NCBI GenBank assembly: GCA_013822725.1
Contig: PNKX01000002.1
Span: 191,001 to 255,000 of the forward strand
From: Pirellula sp.
Lineage (GTDB): Bacteria; Planctomycetota; Planctomycetia; Pirellulales; Lacipirellulaceae
Length of the DNA stretch: 64,000 nucleotides
Direction: 5' to 3'
The first letter of the stretch is position 1, and the number at the start of each line of letters is the position of its first letter. The translations under genes and the position numbers were made by a program. Positions 55,356 to 63,237 of the stretch are shown here, one piece after another. The notes beneath the pieces were generated by a model. It had not been told where the DNA came from. It saw nothing but the letters and a program-made list of their open reading frames with translations, and made no database searches.

Positions 55356-55798
55356 GGAAAGCGATTCTAGCAGCCTGCCGCTTTCGATTCAGGCGGTCCA
55401 GCAAAACCGTCAAATCGAAGATTAACCGCCAAGGACGCCAAGGTTCGCCGAGGAAATGCGGCAAGAGTTGAACCACGACGATAAAACGAGCACGACGGAG
55501 TATTGAGCCAGCCAATCCTTATTTTCTTTGCATTTCTTTGCGCCTTCGCGCCTTTGCGTGAGACTTTCGGAATTGTTTCACGCAAAGGCGCGAAGGCGCA
55601 AAGGAAGACGGGGTAATTCTGGCTTTCCTTGGCGAACCTTGGCGTCCTTGGCGGTTCAAAAAAGAATGCCGTCGCCGTTCGCCTGTCAGGAGGCCGACTT
55701 CTTTGCCGCGAACGTCCCGTCCGGTAAGCTAACAACGGCGGCAGCTGACGGCCACCGGCGTGGCGTTCAATCCTCTTTCACCTCCACTGCACAGCCGC
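55356..55798. other. 443-base gap with a composite repeat
   Basis: No gene. The composite palindrome 55423-55659 takes up more than half. Short ORFs across it (KGAKAQR-type translations) come from the repeat. Confidence 0.65.
55423..55659. repeat. Composite nested palindrome, copy 2
   Basis: It has the same module order as copy 1: shell aaccgccaaggacgccaagg (55423 on), module accacgacgataaaacgagc, the shared sequence gagccagccaatccttattt, the 8-base-unit core (55535-55605) and the closing shell ending ggcgtccttggcggttc (55659). Confidence 0.9.
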
Positions 55799-57733
55799 AT
55801 GCGTCTGGAAGGCCGATCGCTGTTCCCCTGGATCGCCGGCGCGGCGATTCTCTTCTCGATTGGCTGGGCGCTGAACCGCGGCCAACTCCCGCCCGCCGAC
55901 TTCACCTTCGTCAACGGCACGGAAGTAAAAAGCCTCGACCCGGCGATCGTCACTGGCCAGCCTGAGAACCGGATGATCAACGCCCTCTTCGAAGGGCTGA
56001 CCAGTTGGAATCCTGAAACGCTGAAGCCCGAGCCTGGCGCCGCCGAGCGGTGGGACGTCTCCGACGACCTGCTGACGTACACGTTCCATCTCCGCAAAGA
56101 TGCGAAGTGGTCCGACGGCTCGCCGGTCACGGCCCACGACTTCCTCTACTCGATGCGGCGATTCCTCGATCCCCGCACCGCGGCCGAGTATTCCTACCAG
56201 GCGTGGTACGTGAAGAACGCCAAAAAATACAGCGGCGGCGGCCGCGCAGTGCGCCCAGGCAATAACGTCGAGGTCGAACTCAACGTCGACCCCGACGGCG
56301 TGAACTCCATCCGCGGCGAGCTGGTCCGCGGCAAACTGGTTCGCATCGAAAACAAGGCTGACCAGGAACTGCAAGGCGAGGATCTCGACAAGGCCGCCGC
56401 CGACGCGACGCTCAACATCGAAGACTGGACCTTCGTCATCGCCACCGAGGCCGGCGAGGAACGCTTCCGCTACGCCGACGATGCGTTCGCCGCGCGCAAC
56501 GATCCAGCCGACGGCGAACGCTTCGCCCGCCAAATCTTGCTCGATCTCCACGACGTCGGCATGCGCGTCGTCGACGACCACACGATCGAATTCACGCTCG
56601 AAAACCCCACCCCTTACTTCCTGAATCTGCTCGGCTTCTACCCCCTCTTTCCGGTGCAGCAGAAGTGCGTCGAAGCATATGGTTCCCCGCAATGGACCGA
56701 CGTCGAGAACATCGTCTGCAACGGACCGTTCAAGCCGGAGTTCCGCCACTTGCGCGATCGGACGCGGGTGGTGAAGAACGAGCACTACTGGGATCGCGAC
56801 AACGTCAAACTCAACAGCGTCGACTTCCTCGCCGTCGAGTCGAGCACCACCGCGCTCAACCTCTATCTCACCGGCGAAGTCGACTGGATTTACGACGTCC
56901 CCGCCGCCGCGTTGCGAACGCTGTTGCAGGAGCAGCCGCCGCGCGACGATATCAACCCGCAGCCGATGCTCAACACGTACTTCTATCTACTCAACACGAA
57001 ACGCAAGCCGTTCGACGACGTACGAGTTCGCAAGGCCCTCTCGATGGCGATGGATCGCACGGAGCTCACCGGGCGTCTGCTGGGCGCCGGCGAACTCCCG
57101 ACCTACAGCCTAGTTCCCCCGGGCCTGCCGGGTTACGACCCGCCGCAAAGTCCGCACGAAAACGTCGCCGAGGCCCAACGCCTGTTGGCGGAAGCCGGCT
57201 ACCCCGGCGGCCGCGGCTTTCCCACGATCGAGATTCTCTACAACACGCACGAAGGCCATCAGGCGATCGCCCAACTGATTCGCAAGCAGTGGCAGCAGAA
57301 CCTCGGCATCAAGGTCCGCACCCGCAACGAGGAGTGGGCCACCTTCAACTCCAGCCAACGGCAACTCAACTTCGACGTCAGCCGTCGCGGCTGGATCGGC
57401 GACTACGCCGACCCCAACACGTTCCTCGATATGTTTGTCACCGGCGGCGAGAACAACTGCACCGGCTGGGGCAACGCCGAGTACGATAAGCTGATCGCCG
57501 ATGCCGCCGTCGAAACCGATCCGACCGAACGCCTCGCCATCCTCCGTCAGGCCGAGACAATCCTCATGGACGAGCAGCCGATCATCCCGTTCTACGACTA
57601 TGTCAGCAAGAACATGGTGAAGCCCTACGTCCGCGGCTTTTACAACAACATCCAAGACACCCACCCCCTCTCGGCCCTCTCAATCGACCACGACGAACAA
57701 ACGCCCAACCCGTTCATGCGAGGACGGGAATGA
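55799..57733 (+). CDS. Oligopeptide ABC transporter substrate-binding protein (OppA-like) with insert
   Basis: ATG 55799 (MRLEGRSLFPWIAGAAIL) gives 644 residues with an N-terminal membrane anchor/signal; a GTG at 55760 is an alternative. The SBP_bac_5 fold is seen in FTFVNGTEVKSLDPAIVTGQ, RMINALFEGLTSWNPET, LTYTFHLRKDAKWSDGSPV and later YFYLLNTKRKPFDDVRVRKA. Residues about 142-250 are extra relative to usual OppA (length near 540) and are charged, with NVDPDGVNS and EDWTFVIATEAGEE. It binds peptides or related ligands outside the inner membrane. The stop overlaps the oppB start (ATGA). Confidence 0.93.
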   Translation: MRLEGRSLFPWIAGAAILFSIGWALNRGQLPPADFTFVNGTEVKSLDPAIVTGQPENRMINALFEGLTSWNPETLKPEPGAAERWDVSDDLLTYTFHLRKDAKWSDGSPVTAHDFLYSMRRFLDPRTAAEYSYQAWYVKNAKKYSGGGRAVRPGNNVEVELNVDPDGVNSIRGELVRGKLVRIENKADQELQGEDLDKAAADATLNIEDWTFVIATEAGEERFRYADDAFAARNDPADGERFARQILLDLHDVGMRVVDDHTIEFTLENPTPYFLNLLGFYPLFPVQQKCVEAYGSPQWTDVENIVCNGPFKPEFRHLRDRTRVVKNEHYWDRDNVKLNSVDFLAVESSTTALNLYLTGEVDWIYDVPAAALRTLLQEQPPRDDINPQPMLNTYFYLLNTKRKPFDDVRVRKALSMAMDRTELTGRLLGAGELPTYSLVPPGLPGYDPPQSPHENVAEAQRLLAEAGYPGGRGFPTIEILYNTHEGHQAIAQLIRKQWQQNLGIKVRTRNEEWATFNSSQRQLNFDVSRRGWIGDYADPNTFLDMFVTGGENNCTGWGNAEYDKLIADAAVETDPTERLAILRQAETILMDEQPIIPFYDYVSKNMVKPYVRGFYNNIQDTHPLSALSIDHDEQTPNPFMRGRE

Positions 57734-58650
57734 TCAACTTCATTGGCAAGCGTCTCTTCTGGCTGCTGATAACAATGTGGGCGGTGTTCACCGTCTCGTT
57801 CATCTTGATGCGCAGCGTGCCGGGCGGGCCGTTCGATCGCGAGAAGGCGGTGGCGCCCGAGATCAAGCGGAACCTTGAACGCCGTTACAACCTCGACAAG
57901 CCTGTGCTGGTGCAATACGGCCTCGAACTGCAGCGAGTCTTCCTGCACGGCGATCTCGGCCACTGCATGAACATCGCCGACGCGAGCGTGAACTACGTGA
58001 TCGCCCAAGGTCTGCCGATCTCCGCCGCCCTCGGCATCCTGGCGATGACGTTTGCCGTGAGCTTTGGCGTCCTCACCGGCGTCGTTGCGGCGGCGATGCG
58101 CGGCAGCCCGCTCGACGTGGGCCTCCGCTTGGCGGCGACGGCAGGAATCGCCTTGCCGAACTTCGTCGTCGCAGGCATCTGCATCCTGCTCTTCGTCTTC
58201 TGGATCCCGCTCCTCCCGGCGGCGGGGTGGGGGAGCCTCTCGCAACTCGTGCTCCCGGCGTTCTGCCTCGGCGCCCCCTACGCGGCCGAGGTCGCGCGGA
58301 TCACGCGCACCAGCATGCTCGACGCCCTCTCCCACGACTACATCCGCACCGCCAGAGCGAAAGGGGTGAGCCGGACCCGCGTCGTCCTCGTCCACGGCCT
58401 CCGCAACTCGCTCCTCCCCGTGGTCTCGTTCCTCGGCCCGGCGGTGGCCGGCATCCTCACCGGTTCGCTGATCGTCGAACAAATCTTCGGCATCCCCGGC
58501 CTCGGCGTCTATTTCGTCAAATCAGCGCTGCAGCGAGACTACACCCTCTCGATGGGCGTCGTGCTGCTTTATACGCTCGTCCTCTACACGATGAACTTCC
58601 TCGTCGACCTCTCCTACGCCTACCTCGACCCCCGCGTGGAGCTGGAATGA
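57730..58650 (+). CDS. ABC transporter permease, OppB/DppB type
   Basis: This 306-residue protein starts in the ATGA overlap with the substrate-binding gene. It has about six membrane segments, the OppB N-terminus (FIGKRLFWLLITMWAVFTVS) and the EAA loop near EVARITRTSMLDALSHDYIR with AKGVSRTRVVLVHGLRNSLL. It forms one half of the membrane channel. Its partner permease follows after a repeat element. No ATP-binding protein gene follows, so the ATPases must be encoded elsewhere. Confidence 0.95.
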   Translation: MINFIGKRLFWLLITMWAVFTVSFILMRSVPGGPFDREKAVAPEIKRNLERRYNLDKPVLVQYGLELQRVFLHGDLGHCMNIADASVNYVIAQGLPISAALGILAMTFAVSFGVLTGVVAAAMRGSPLDVGLRLAATAGIALPNFVVAGICILLFVFWIPLLPAAGWGSLSQLVLPAFCLGAPYAAEVARITRTSMLDALSHDYIRTARAKGVSRTRVVLVHGLRNSLLPVVSFLGPAVAGILTGSLIVEQIFGIPGLGVYFVKSALQRDYTLSMGVVLLYTLVLYTMNFLVDLSYAYLDPRVELE

Positions 58651-58674
58651 GCTCGGTAATCATCAACTTAAGTT

Positions 58675-58769
58675 TCTCGCAAAGGCGCGAAGGCGCAAAG
58701 AAAACGCAAAGAAATCAATTCTTCGTCTTCTTTGCGCGTCCTTTGCGCCTTCGCGCCTTTGCGTGAGAC
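58675..58769. repeat. Palindrome of 8-base units between oppB and oppC
   Basis: The left arm tctcgcaaaggcgcgaaggc (58675 on) pairs with the right arm cgcgcctttgcgtgaga (ends 58769). It splits two genes that are usually adjacent. It is the core module of the composite elements. Confidence 0.82.
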
Positions 58770-58782
58770 ATAAAACCCAACG

Positions 58783-60078
58783 ATGTCAGACGAGCCAAAA
58801 CAACAGACCGCCGGAACCTCGCTCGCCCGCGATGCCTGGCGTCGGCTGCGCCGCGATTGGGCCGCGATGGGCGCGCTCGCCACGCTGGTTACCGTCTGCC
58901 TCCTCGCCGCCGTCACTCCGATCCTCCCGCTGCAGCCCCCCGACCGCGTCCAGACCGACCTGCAGTACAAGCCTCCCACGCTCAAGCCCCTCTGGATCGA
59001 CGGCTTCACCCTCAACCTCGACGCAATCAAACAGGCCCCCGCCGAAGTTGCCAAGCTCCGCGATCAACTCCCTGAACTCGAAACCGCCCACCGCGAAGCC
59101 GACGAAGCCTTCCGCGCCGCCGAAGCAAAGCTCGCCGCCGACCTGCCGCCGCTCGAACGCGAAGCCCAACTCGAACCCGCCCGCCAAGCCCGCAACGCCG
59201 CCTTCGAAGCTCTCGTCCGCAAGAACGCCGAGATCGGCGACACCATCCAAGCCCCCTACACCCAAGCCGGCTTCGCCGAACTCGGCCCGGTCAGCCGCTG
59301 GATGGTCCGCGCCCGTTACGCCATGTTCGGCGAGTCGCAAGTCAACTCGCTCTGCGGCCGCGACCTCTTCGGCCGCGACGTCCTCTCGCGAGTCTTCTGG
59401 GGCGCTCGCATTTCTCTGATGGTCGGCCTCGTGGCGACGATGGTTTCGCTCGTGATCGGCGTCACTTACGGCGCCGTCGCCGGTTTCTTTGGCGGCTGGC
59501 TCGACAACGCGATGATGCGCTTCGTCGATTTGCTCTACTCGATCCCCTTCATCTTCGTGGTGATCTTCATCATCACGATCCTCAACGACGACAGTACGCC
59601 CGAAAGCTGGGGCACCCGCCTCGCTTACCTCGGCATCAACAAGATCACCGTCTTCTATCTCGTCGTCGGCGCCATCTACTGGCTGACGATGGCCCGCGTT
59701 GTGCGCGGCCAGGTGATCTCGCTCAAAACCGAACCGTTCGTCGAAGCCGCCCGCTCGCTTGGCGCCGGCAGCTGGCGCATCATCTTCCGCCATCTGCTGC
59801 CGAACGTCTCGAGCGTCGTGCTTGTCTACCTCACGCTCACCATCCCGCGGGTGATGCTCTTCGAGGCGTTCCTGTCATTCCTCGGCCTCGGCGTCGAAGC
59901 CCCCGACGTCTCTTGGGGCCTCCTGGCAAAAGAAGGCATCGAAGTCCTCTCGCCAGTGCAAATCTACTGGTGGCTCGTCCTCTTCCCCAGCCTCGCGCTA
60001 GGAGCCACGCTCCTCGCGCTCAACTTCTTAGGCGACGGCCTCCGCGACGCGCTCGATCCGCGAATGAAAGACCGCTAA
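58783..60078 (+). CDS. ABC transporter permease, OppC/DppC type, with coiled-coil insert
   Basis: This 431-residue protein begins with a cytoplasmic N-terminus and a first membrane segment (31-51), then an inserted region of about 110 residues (70-180) where OppC normally has a short loop. Within it, residues 85-150 (VAKLRDQLPELETAHREADE, FRAAEAKLAADLPPLEREAQ) form a probable coiled coil on the outer side. After it the family sequence resumes with CGRDLFGRDVLSRVFWGARI and several membrane segments, with EAARSLGAGSWRIIFRHLLP as the ATPase-contact loop. It pairs with the upstream permease to form the channel. Confidence 0.93.
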   Translation: MSDEPKQQTAGTSLARDAWRRLRRDWAAMGALATLVTVCLLAAVTPILPLQPPDRVQTDLQYKPPTLKPLWIDGFTLNLDAIKQAPAEVAKLRDQLPELETAHREADEAFRAAEAKLAADLPPLEREAQLEPARQARNAAFEALVRKNAEIGDTIQAPYTQAGFAELGPVSRWMVRARYAMFGESQVNSLCGRDLFGRDVLSRVFWGARISLMVGLVATMVSLVIGVTYGAVAGFFGGWLDNAMMRFVDLLYSIPFIFVVIFIITILNDDSTPESWGTRLAYLGINKITVFYLVVGAIYWLTMARVVRGQVISLKTEPFVEAARSLGAGSWRIIFRHLLPNVSSVVLVYLTLTIPRVMLFEAFLSFLGLGVEAPDVSWGLLAKEGIEVLSPVQIYWWLVLFPSLALGATLLALNFLGDGLRDALDPRMKDR

Positions 60079-60088
60079 GCGGAGAAGA

Positions 60089-60322
60089 TAAACCGCCAAG
60101 GACGCCAAGAGCGCCAAGGAAAATACGGAGGCGGTTGAACCACGACGGCACAACGGGCACGACGCAAGAGTAGACCAGTCAAACTCTACTCGTGGTCGTA
60201 TTTTCTTTGCGCCTTTGCGTGAGATCTAAATCAAGATTGTCTCACGCAAAGGCGCGAAGGCGCAAAGGAAGACGGGGTGCTTGTAGTTTTCCTTGGCGAA
60301 CCTTGGCGTCCTTGGCGGTTCA
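60089..60322. repeat. Composite nested palindrome, copy 3
   Basis: The shell aaccgccaaggacgccaaga (60090 on), module gaaccacgacggcacaacgg, the core tttgcgcctttgcgtgaga...tctcacgcaaaggcgcgaag (60208-60268), then gaagacggggt and the closing shell ending ggcgtccttggcggttc. It lies between convergent oppC and the M20 gene. Confidence 0.9.
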
Positions 60323-61660
60323 ATTCTTCTTCTTAGCCAACAAGTCCAGCGAAGCAGCGGTGAGCGTCCGCACCCCAGTCGTCAGCGTCCCATCGATGTC
60401 GGGATAAAACAGCGGCGAGTGGAGCGATGGCGCCAGCGTCCCGTCCGTTTCGTACTTTGTCAGCCGCGCCTGATCGACCGCCCCCACCGCGATCATCAGA
60501 ATCGGCACACCGGCGCGCCCGTAAGCTCCAAAGTCCTCGCCGCCCATCGACGGCTCCGATTCCTCGACTTTGTCGGCGCCCAGTTCCTTCCAAATCACCG
60601 GCTCCAAACGCTTCGCGAGATCGGCGTCGTTTGCCAGCGCCGGCGTCCCGTCCGACACCGTGATGTCAGGTTTCGGCGCCCCCGTACTCGCCGCCGCGGC
60701 GTTCGCCTTCCGCTCGATCGCGTCGAGAATCTGCTTTCGCACTTCGGGCGTGTAGCTCCGCACGGTCAGTTGCAGCGTGCAGTCGTCGCTGATGACGTTG
60801 TGCTTTGCCCCGCCATGGATCGAACCGACCGTCACCACCACCGGCTCGATCGGCTTCACCTCGCGGCTGGCGATCGTCTGCAGGTCGAGCACTAGCTTCG
60901 CCGCGATGACGATCGGGTCGATCGTCATATGCGGATAGGCGCCGTGGCCACCCTTGCCGTGGATGACAATGTCGACGCTGTCGACGTTCGCCATCGCATA
61001 TCCTGGCCGCCACGCGACGTGACCCGTGGGGCGATCGGCCGCCACATGAAGCGCCAGCGCGTAGTCGGGTCGCGGAAAGCGCCGGAACAGCCCGTCATCA
61101 AGCATCGCCTGCGCCCCGGCGCCCTTTTCCTCGGCCGGCTGAAAGATCGGCACGAGCGTCCCGCTCCACAGGTCGCGATGGGTCGCCAGATACTCAAGCG
61201 TCCCCATCAGCATCGTCATGTGCATGTCGTGCCCGCACGCATGCATGACGCCGACGGTGGCCCCGCGGGCGTCGCGCACCTTCACCTGCGAGGCGTACGG
61301 CAGGCCAGTCTCTTCCACCACCGGAAGCCCATCCATGTCGGCCCGCAACAGCAGCGTCGGTCCGTCGCCGTTCTTCAACACGCCGACGACGCCATGGCCG
61401 CCCACTTTTTCGGTGACGGTGAAGCCGAGCTTGCGTAGCTGCTCGGCCATTTTCGCCGCCGTTTTCTCCTCCTCGTGCGACAGCTCCGGCGTCTCATGGA
61501 GCGACTTGTAAAACTGGGTAAGCTCGGGCGTGGCTTTCTTCAGCCAACCGGTCACCGGCTCGGTGCCGCTGACGGGGGGGAGGGCGCCAGCCAGCAGGAA
61601 AAAAAAGCACCAGAATGGATTGGCGAGAGAAACCGCGCGCGTTACACTTCGGGCATTCAT
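60320..61660 (-). CDS. Exported M20D-family amidohydrolase/peptidase
   Basis: ATG 61660 (MNARSVTRAVSLANPFWC) gives 446 residues with a hydrophobic signal stretch (FWCFFFLLAGALPPVSG). The metal site is visible: RADMDGLPVVEETGLPY, HACGHDMHMTMLMG and HVAADRPTGHV, then SMGGEDFGAYGRAGVPIL. This is the M20D group of aminoacylases/IAA-amino acid hydrolases, which cleave N-acyl amino acids or peptides with a dinuclear metal centre. It ends within the shell of a repeat element (KKKN tail). Confidence 0.92.
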   Translation of the reverse strand: MNARSVTRAVSLANPFWCFFFLLAGALPPVSGTEPVTGWLKKATPELTQFYKSLHETPELSHEEEKTAAKMAEQLRKLGFTVTEKVGGHGVVGVLKNGDGPTLLLRADMDGLPVVEETGLPYASQVKVRDARGATVGVMHACGHDMHMTMLMGTLEYLATHRDLWSGTLVPIFQPAEEKGAGAQAMLDDGLFRRFPRPDYALALHVAADRPTGHVAWRPGYAMANVDSVDIVIHGKGGHGAYPHMTIDPIVIAAKLVLDLQTIASREVKPIEPVVVTVGSIHGGAKHNVISDDCTLQLTVRSYTPEVRKQILDAIERKANAAAASTGAPKPDITVSDGTPALANDADLAKRLEPVIWKELGADKVEESEPSMGGEDFGAYGRAGVPILMIAVGAVDQARLTKYETDGTLAPSLHSPLFYPDIDGTLTTGVRTLTAASLDLLAKKKN

Positions 61661-62045
61661 ACGACCGCTCTTGTTTATTGGAGCCGCTGTGAGTTCATCG
61701 CTCGCAGCGGCTCCTCTTATTTGATGACAAGAAGCAAGCCGACCGCGGCAGGGCTGATTGTAATCGCCCGGCCGGCCGCTGCCATTCTCTTCCCCGGCCA
61801 AAAAATGCGTCGCCGCCAAGGACGCCAAGAGCGCCAAGGGAATGCGAGGAAGAGGGAACACGCTAATCTGCGCTAATCATCGCTAATAGGATTTTGATCA
61901 GCGAAGATTAGCGTTCCCTCAAATTCCTAGTATGTATCTCGTCCGTATCTCTTTCGTGGTGTTCGTCGTGCCATCGTGGTTCAACCCTCCCCGCATTTCC
62001 TTGGCGCACTTGGCGTCCTTGGCGGTTCAATTCTTCTCTTCGCCC
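61661..62045. other. 385-base gap with a nested palindrome
   Basis: It carries the element 61812-62030. The first 150 bases upstream of the M20 gene should hold its promoter; nothing distinct was recognised. Confidence 0.6.
61812..62030. repeat. Nested palindromic element with a different core
   Basis: The shell of 9-base units (cgccgccaaggacgccaaga at 61812) closes at ggcgtccttggcggttc (ends 62030). The core is built of 10-base units, cgctaatctg cgctaatcat cgctaat (61860-61888), and pairs with cagcgaagattagcgttccc (61899-61918). The half module cgtcgtgccatcgtggttc (about 61965-61983) matches the accacgacgg module in the opposite sense. Confidence 0.85.
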
Positions 62046-62669
62046 TTAACCCCAAGCCTGGCTATTTTTCAGAGCGAGCAGCTTCGGCACCACGCTCCGT
62101 AGCGCCCGAGCGCGGTGGCTGATCGCCGATTTCACCAGCGGTCCCAGTTGGCCGAACGTTTGGTGGTACTCGACCACCTCGAACAGCGGATCGTACCCAA
62201 ACCCGTTCGCCCCTGCCGGTTCAAACACCATCCGACCACGGCAGATATCGGCGCTCTCGGCCCGAATTTCCCCGCGCGGATCGGCCACCGCCACATGGCA
62301 GACGTAGTGTGCCGTCCGTTTGGCGAGCGGCAGATCGCCTAGCTCGGCGAGCAGCTTGGCGTTGTTGTCGGCGTCGGTCGCATTCTCGCCCGCATACCGC
62401 GCCGAATAGACGCCCGGCTGCCCCCCCAAGGCGTCGACGGCCAGCCCGCTGTCGTCGGCCATCACCCACGCCCCCAAATGCAGCGCCTGCTCCGCCGCCT
62501 TCTTCCGCGCGTTGTAGGCAAACGTATCGCCATCCTCCACGACGTCGAGAATTGGCCGCCCCGTTTCCTTCAGCGTCTGCACCTCAAACCCAAACGGGGC
62601 GAGCAGCTCCTGCAGCTCCAGCCCCTTCTTCAAATTGGTGGTTCCAATAACCAGTCGATGAGCCGGCAT
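62046..62669 (-). CDS. rdgB: dITP/XTP pyrophosphatase, RdgB/HAM1 family
   Basis: ATG 62669 gives MPAHRLVIGTTNLKKGLELQ and 207 residues, a normal length. The family signature is present: TNLKKGLELQELL with DGDTFAYNARKKAAEQALHL, ADDSGLAVDALGGQPGVYSA, ARYAGENATDADNN, GFGYDPLFEV and SHRARALRS. The enzyme removes non-canonical purine nucleotides such as dITP and XTP. A 21-bp palindrome lies 30 bases upstream. Confidence 0.94.
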   Translation of the reverse strand: MPAHRLVIGTTNLKKGLELQELLAPFGFEVQTLKETGRPILDVVEDGDTFAYNARKKAAEQALHLGAWVMADDSGLAVDALGGQPGVYSARYAGENATDADNNAKLLAELGDLPLAKRTAHYVCHVAVADPRGEIRAESADICRGRMVFEPAGANGFGYDPLFEVVEYHQTFGQLGPLVKSAISHRARALRSVVPKLLALKNSQAWG

Positions 62670-62698
62670 GATTCGACGTCGCCCCAAGAGTCCATTAG

Positions 62699-62719
62699 CC
62701 CCCGGTCAGTGACCGGGGG
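62699..62719. repeat. Perfect 21-bp palindrome upstream of rdgB
   Basis: It is identical to 45144-45164, including the ttag flank. It lies 30 bases from the rdgB start codon, almost the same distance as in the uvrC-like gene. Confidence 0.7.
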
Positions 62720-62741
62720 AAGAATTCTCGCAACCTCCACT

Positions 62742-63104
62742 CTTGAAAATGGCCACCAAAGATGATAGTGTACATGGGAATACGTCTCGGCTTCCGTTTC
62801 ACTGCAATCAAACCGCCAAATAGGCGACAGACCAAGCGACGCCGTCACAGCCGCTTGCGGCTTAGTGCTCTTTGAAAACTGATCTCACCCCAGCCAGCTG
62901 GCCGTCGGCGAATTCATGCGACGGGAACGGGCATGATGCGCACGTCGCCACCAGGAGTACCCTAAAAAGCGCCCGAGACGGCCAAAAAAACTTGGCCGAC
63001 ACGGCCGACATGGCCGCCTCGCGATTTGTCGCTCGAATCGACAGCTCCATGTCTGCCAAAAACCACTGGCAGACATGGCAGAGTTGGCAGACATGGCAGA
63101 GAAG
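62742..63104. repeat. Composite repeat element, copy B
   Basis: It begins with cttgaaaatggccac and, at the same 24-base offset as in copy A, tagtgtac (62766-62773). gctctttgaaaactgat (62867 on) follows, then ggccgacac ggccgacat units (62994-63014) and ggcagacat ggcagagtt ggcagacat units (63068-63100). The module order is as in copy A, but the middle palindrome of copy A is missing. Confidence 0.75.
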
Positions 63105-63115
63105 CCGCCACGGAA

Positions 63116-63232
63116 AAACCGCCAATGGGCGCAGATGAACGCAAATTATTCCTATCTGCGTCTATCCGCGTTCATCCGCGGTTTAAAACTTCTTCTTCCG
63201 TCGTGCTCGCCGTGCCGTCGTGGTTCAATCCA
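63116..63232. repeat. Palindrome of 10-base units with half shell
   Basis: The left arm cgcagatgaacgcaaat (ends about 63146) pairs with atctgcgtctatccgcgttc (63154 on). On the right, ccgtcgtgctcgccgtgccg and cgtggttcaatcc form only one half of the accacgacgg shell. Confidence 0.75.
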
Positions 63233-63237
63233 CGCCG

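Larger units (their letters stand above)
62670..63237. other. 568-base repeat island
   Basis: No gene. It holds the 21-bp palindrome at 62699-62719, composite copy B (62742-63104) and a palindrome at 63116-63232. Confidence 0.65.
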
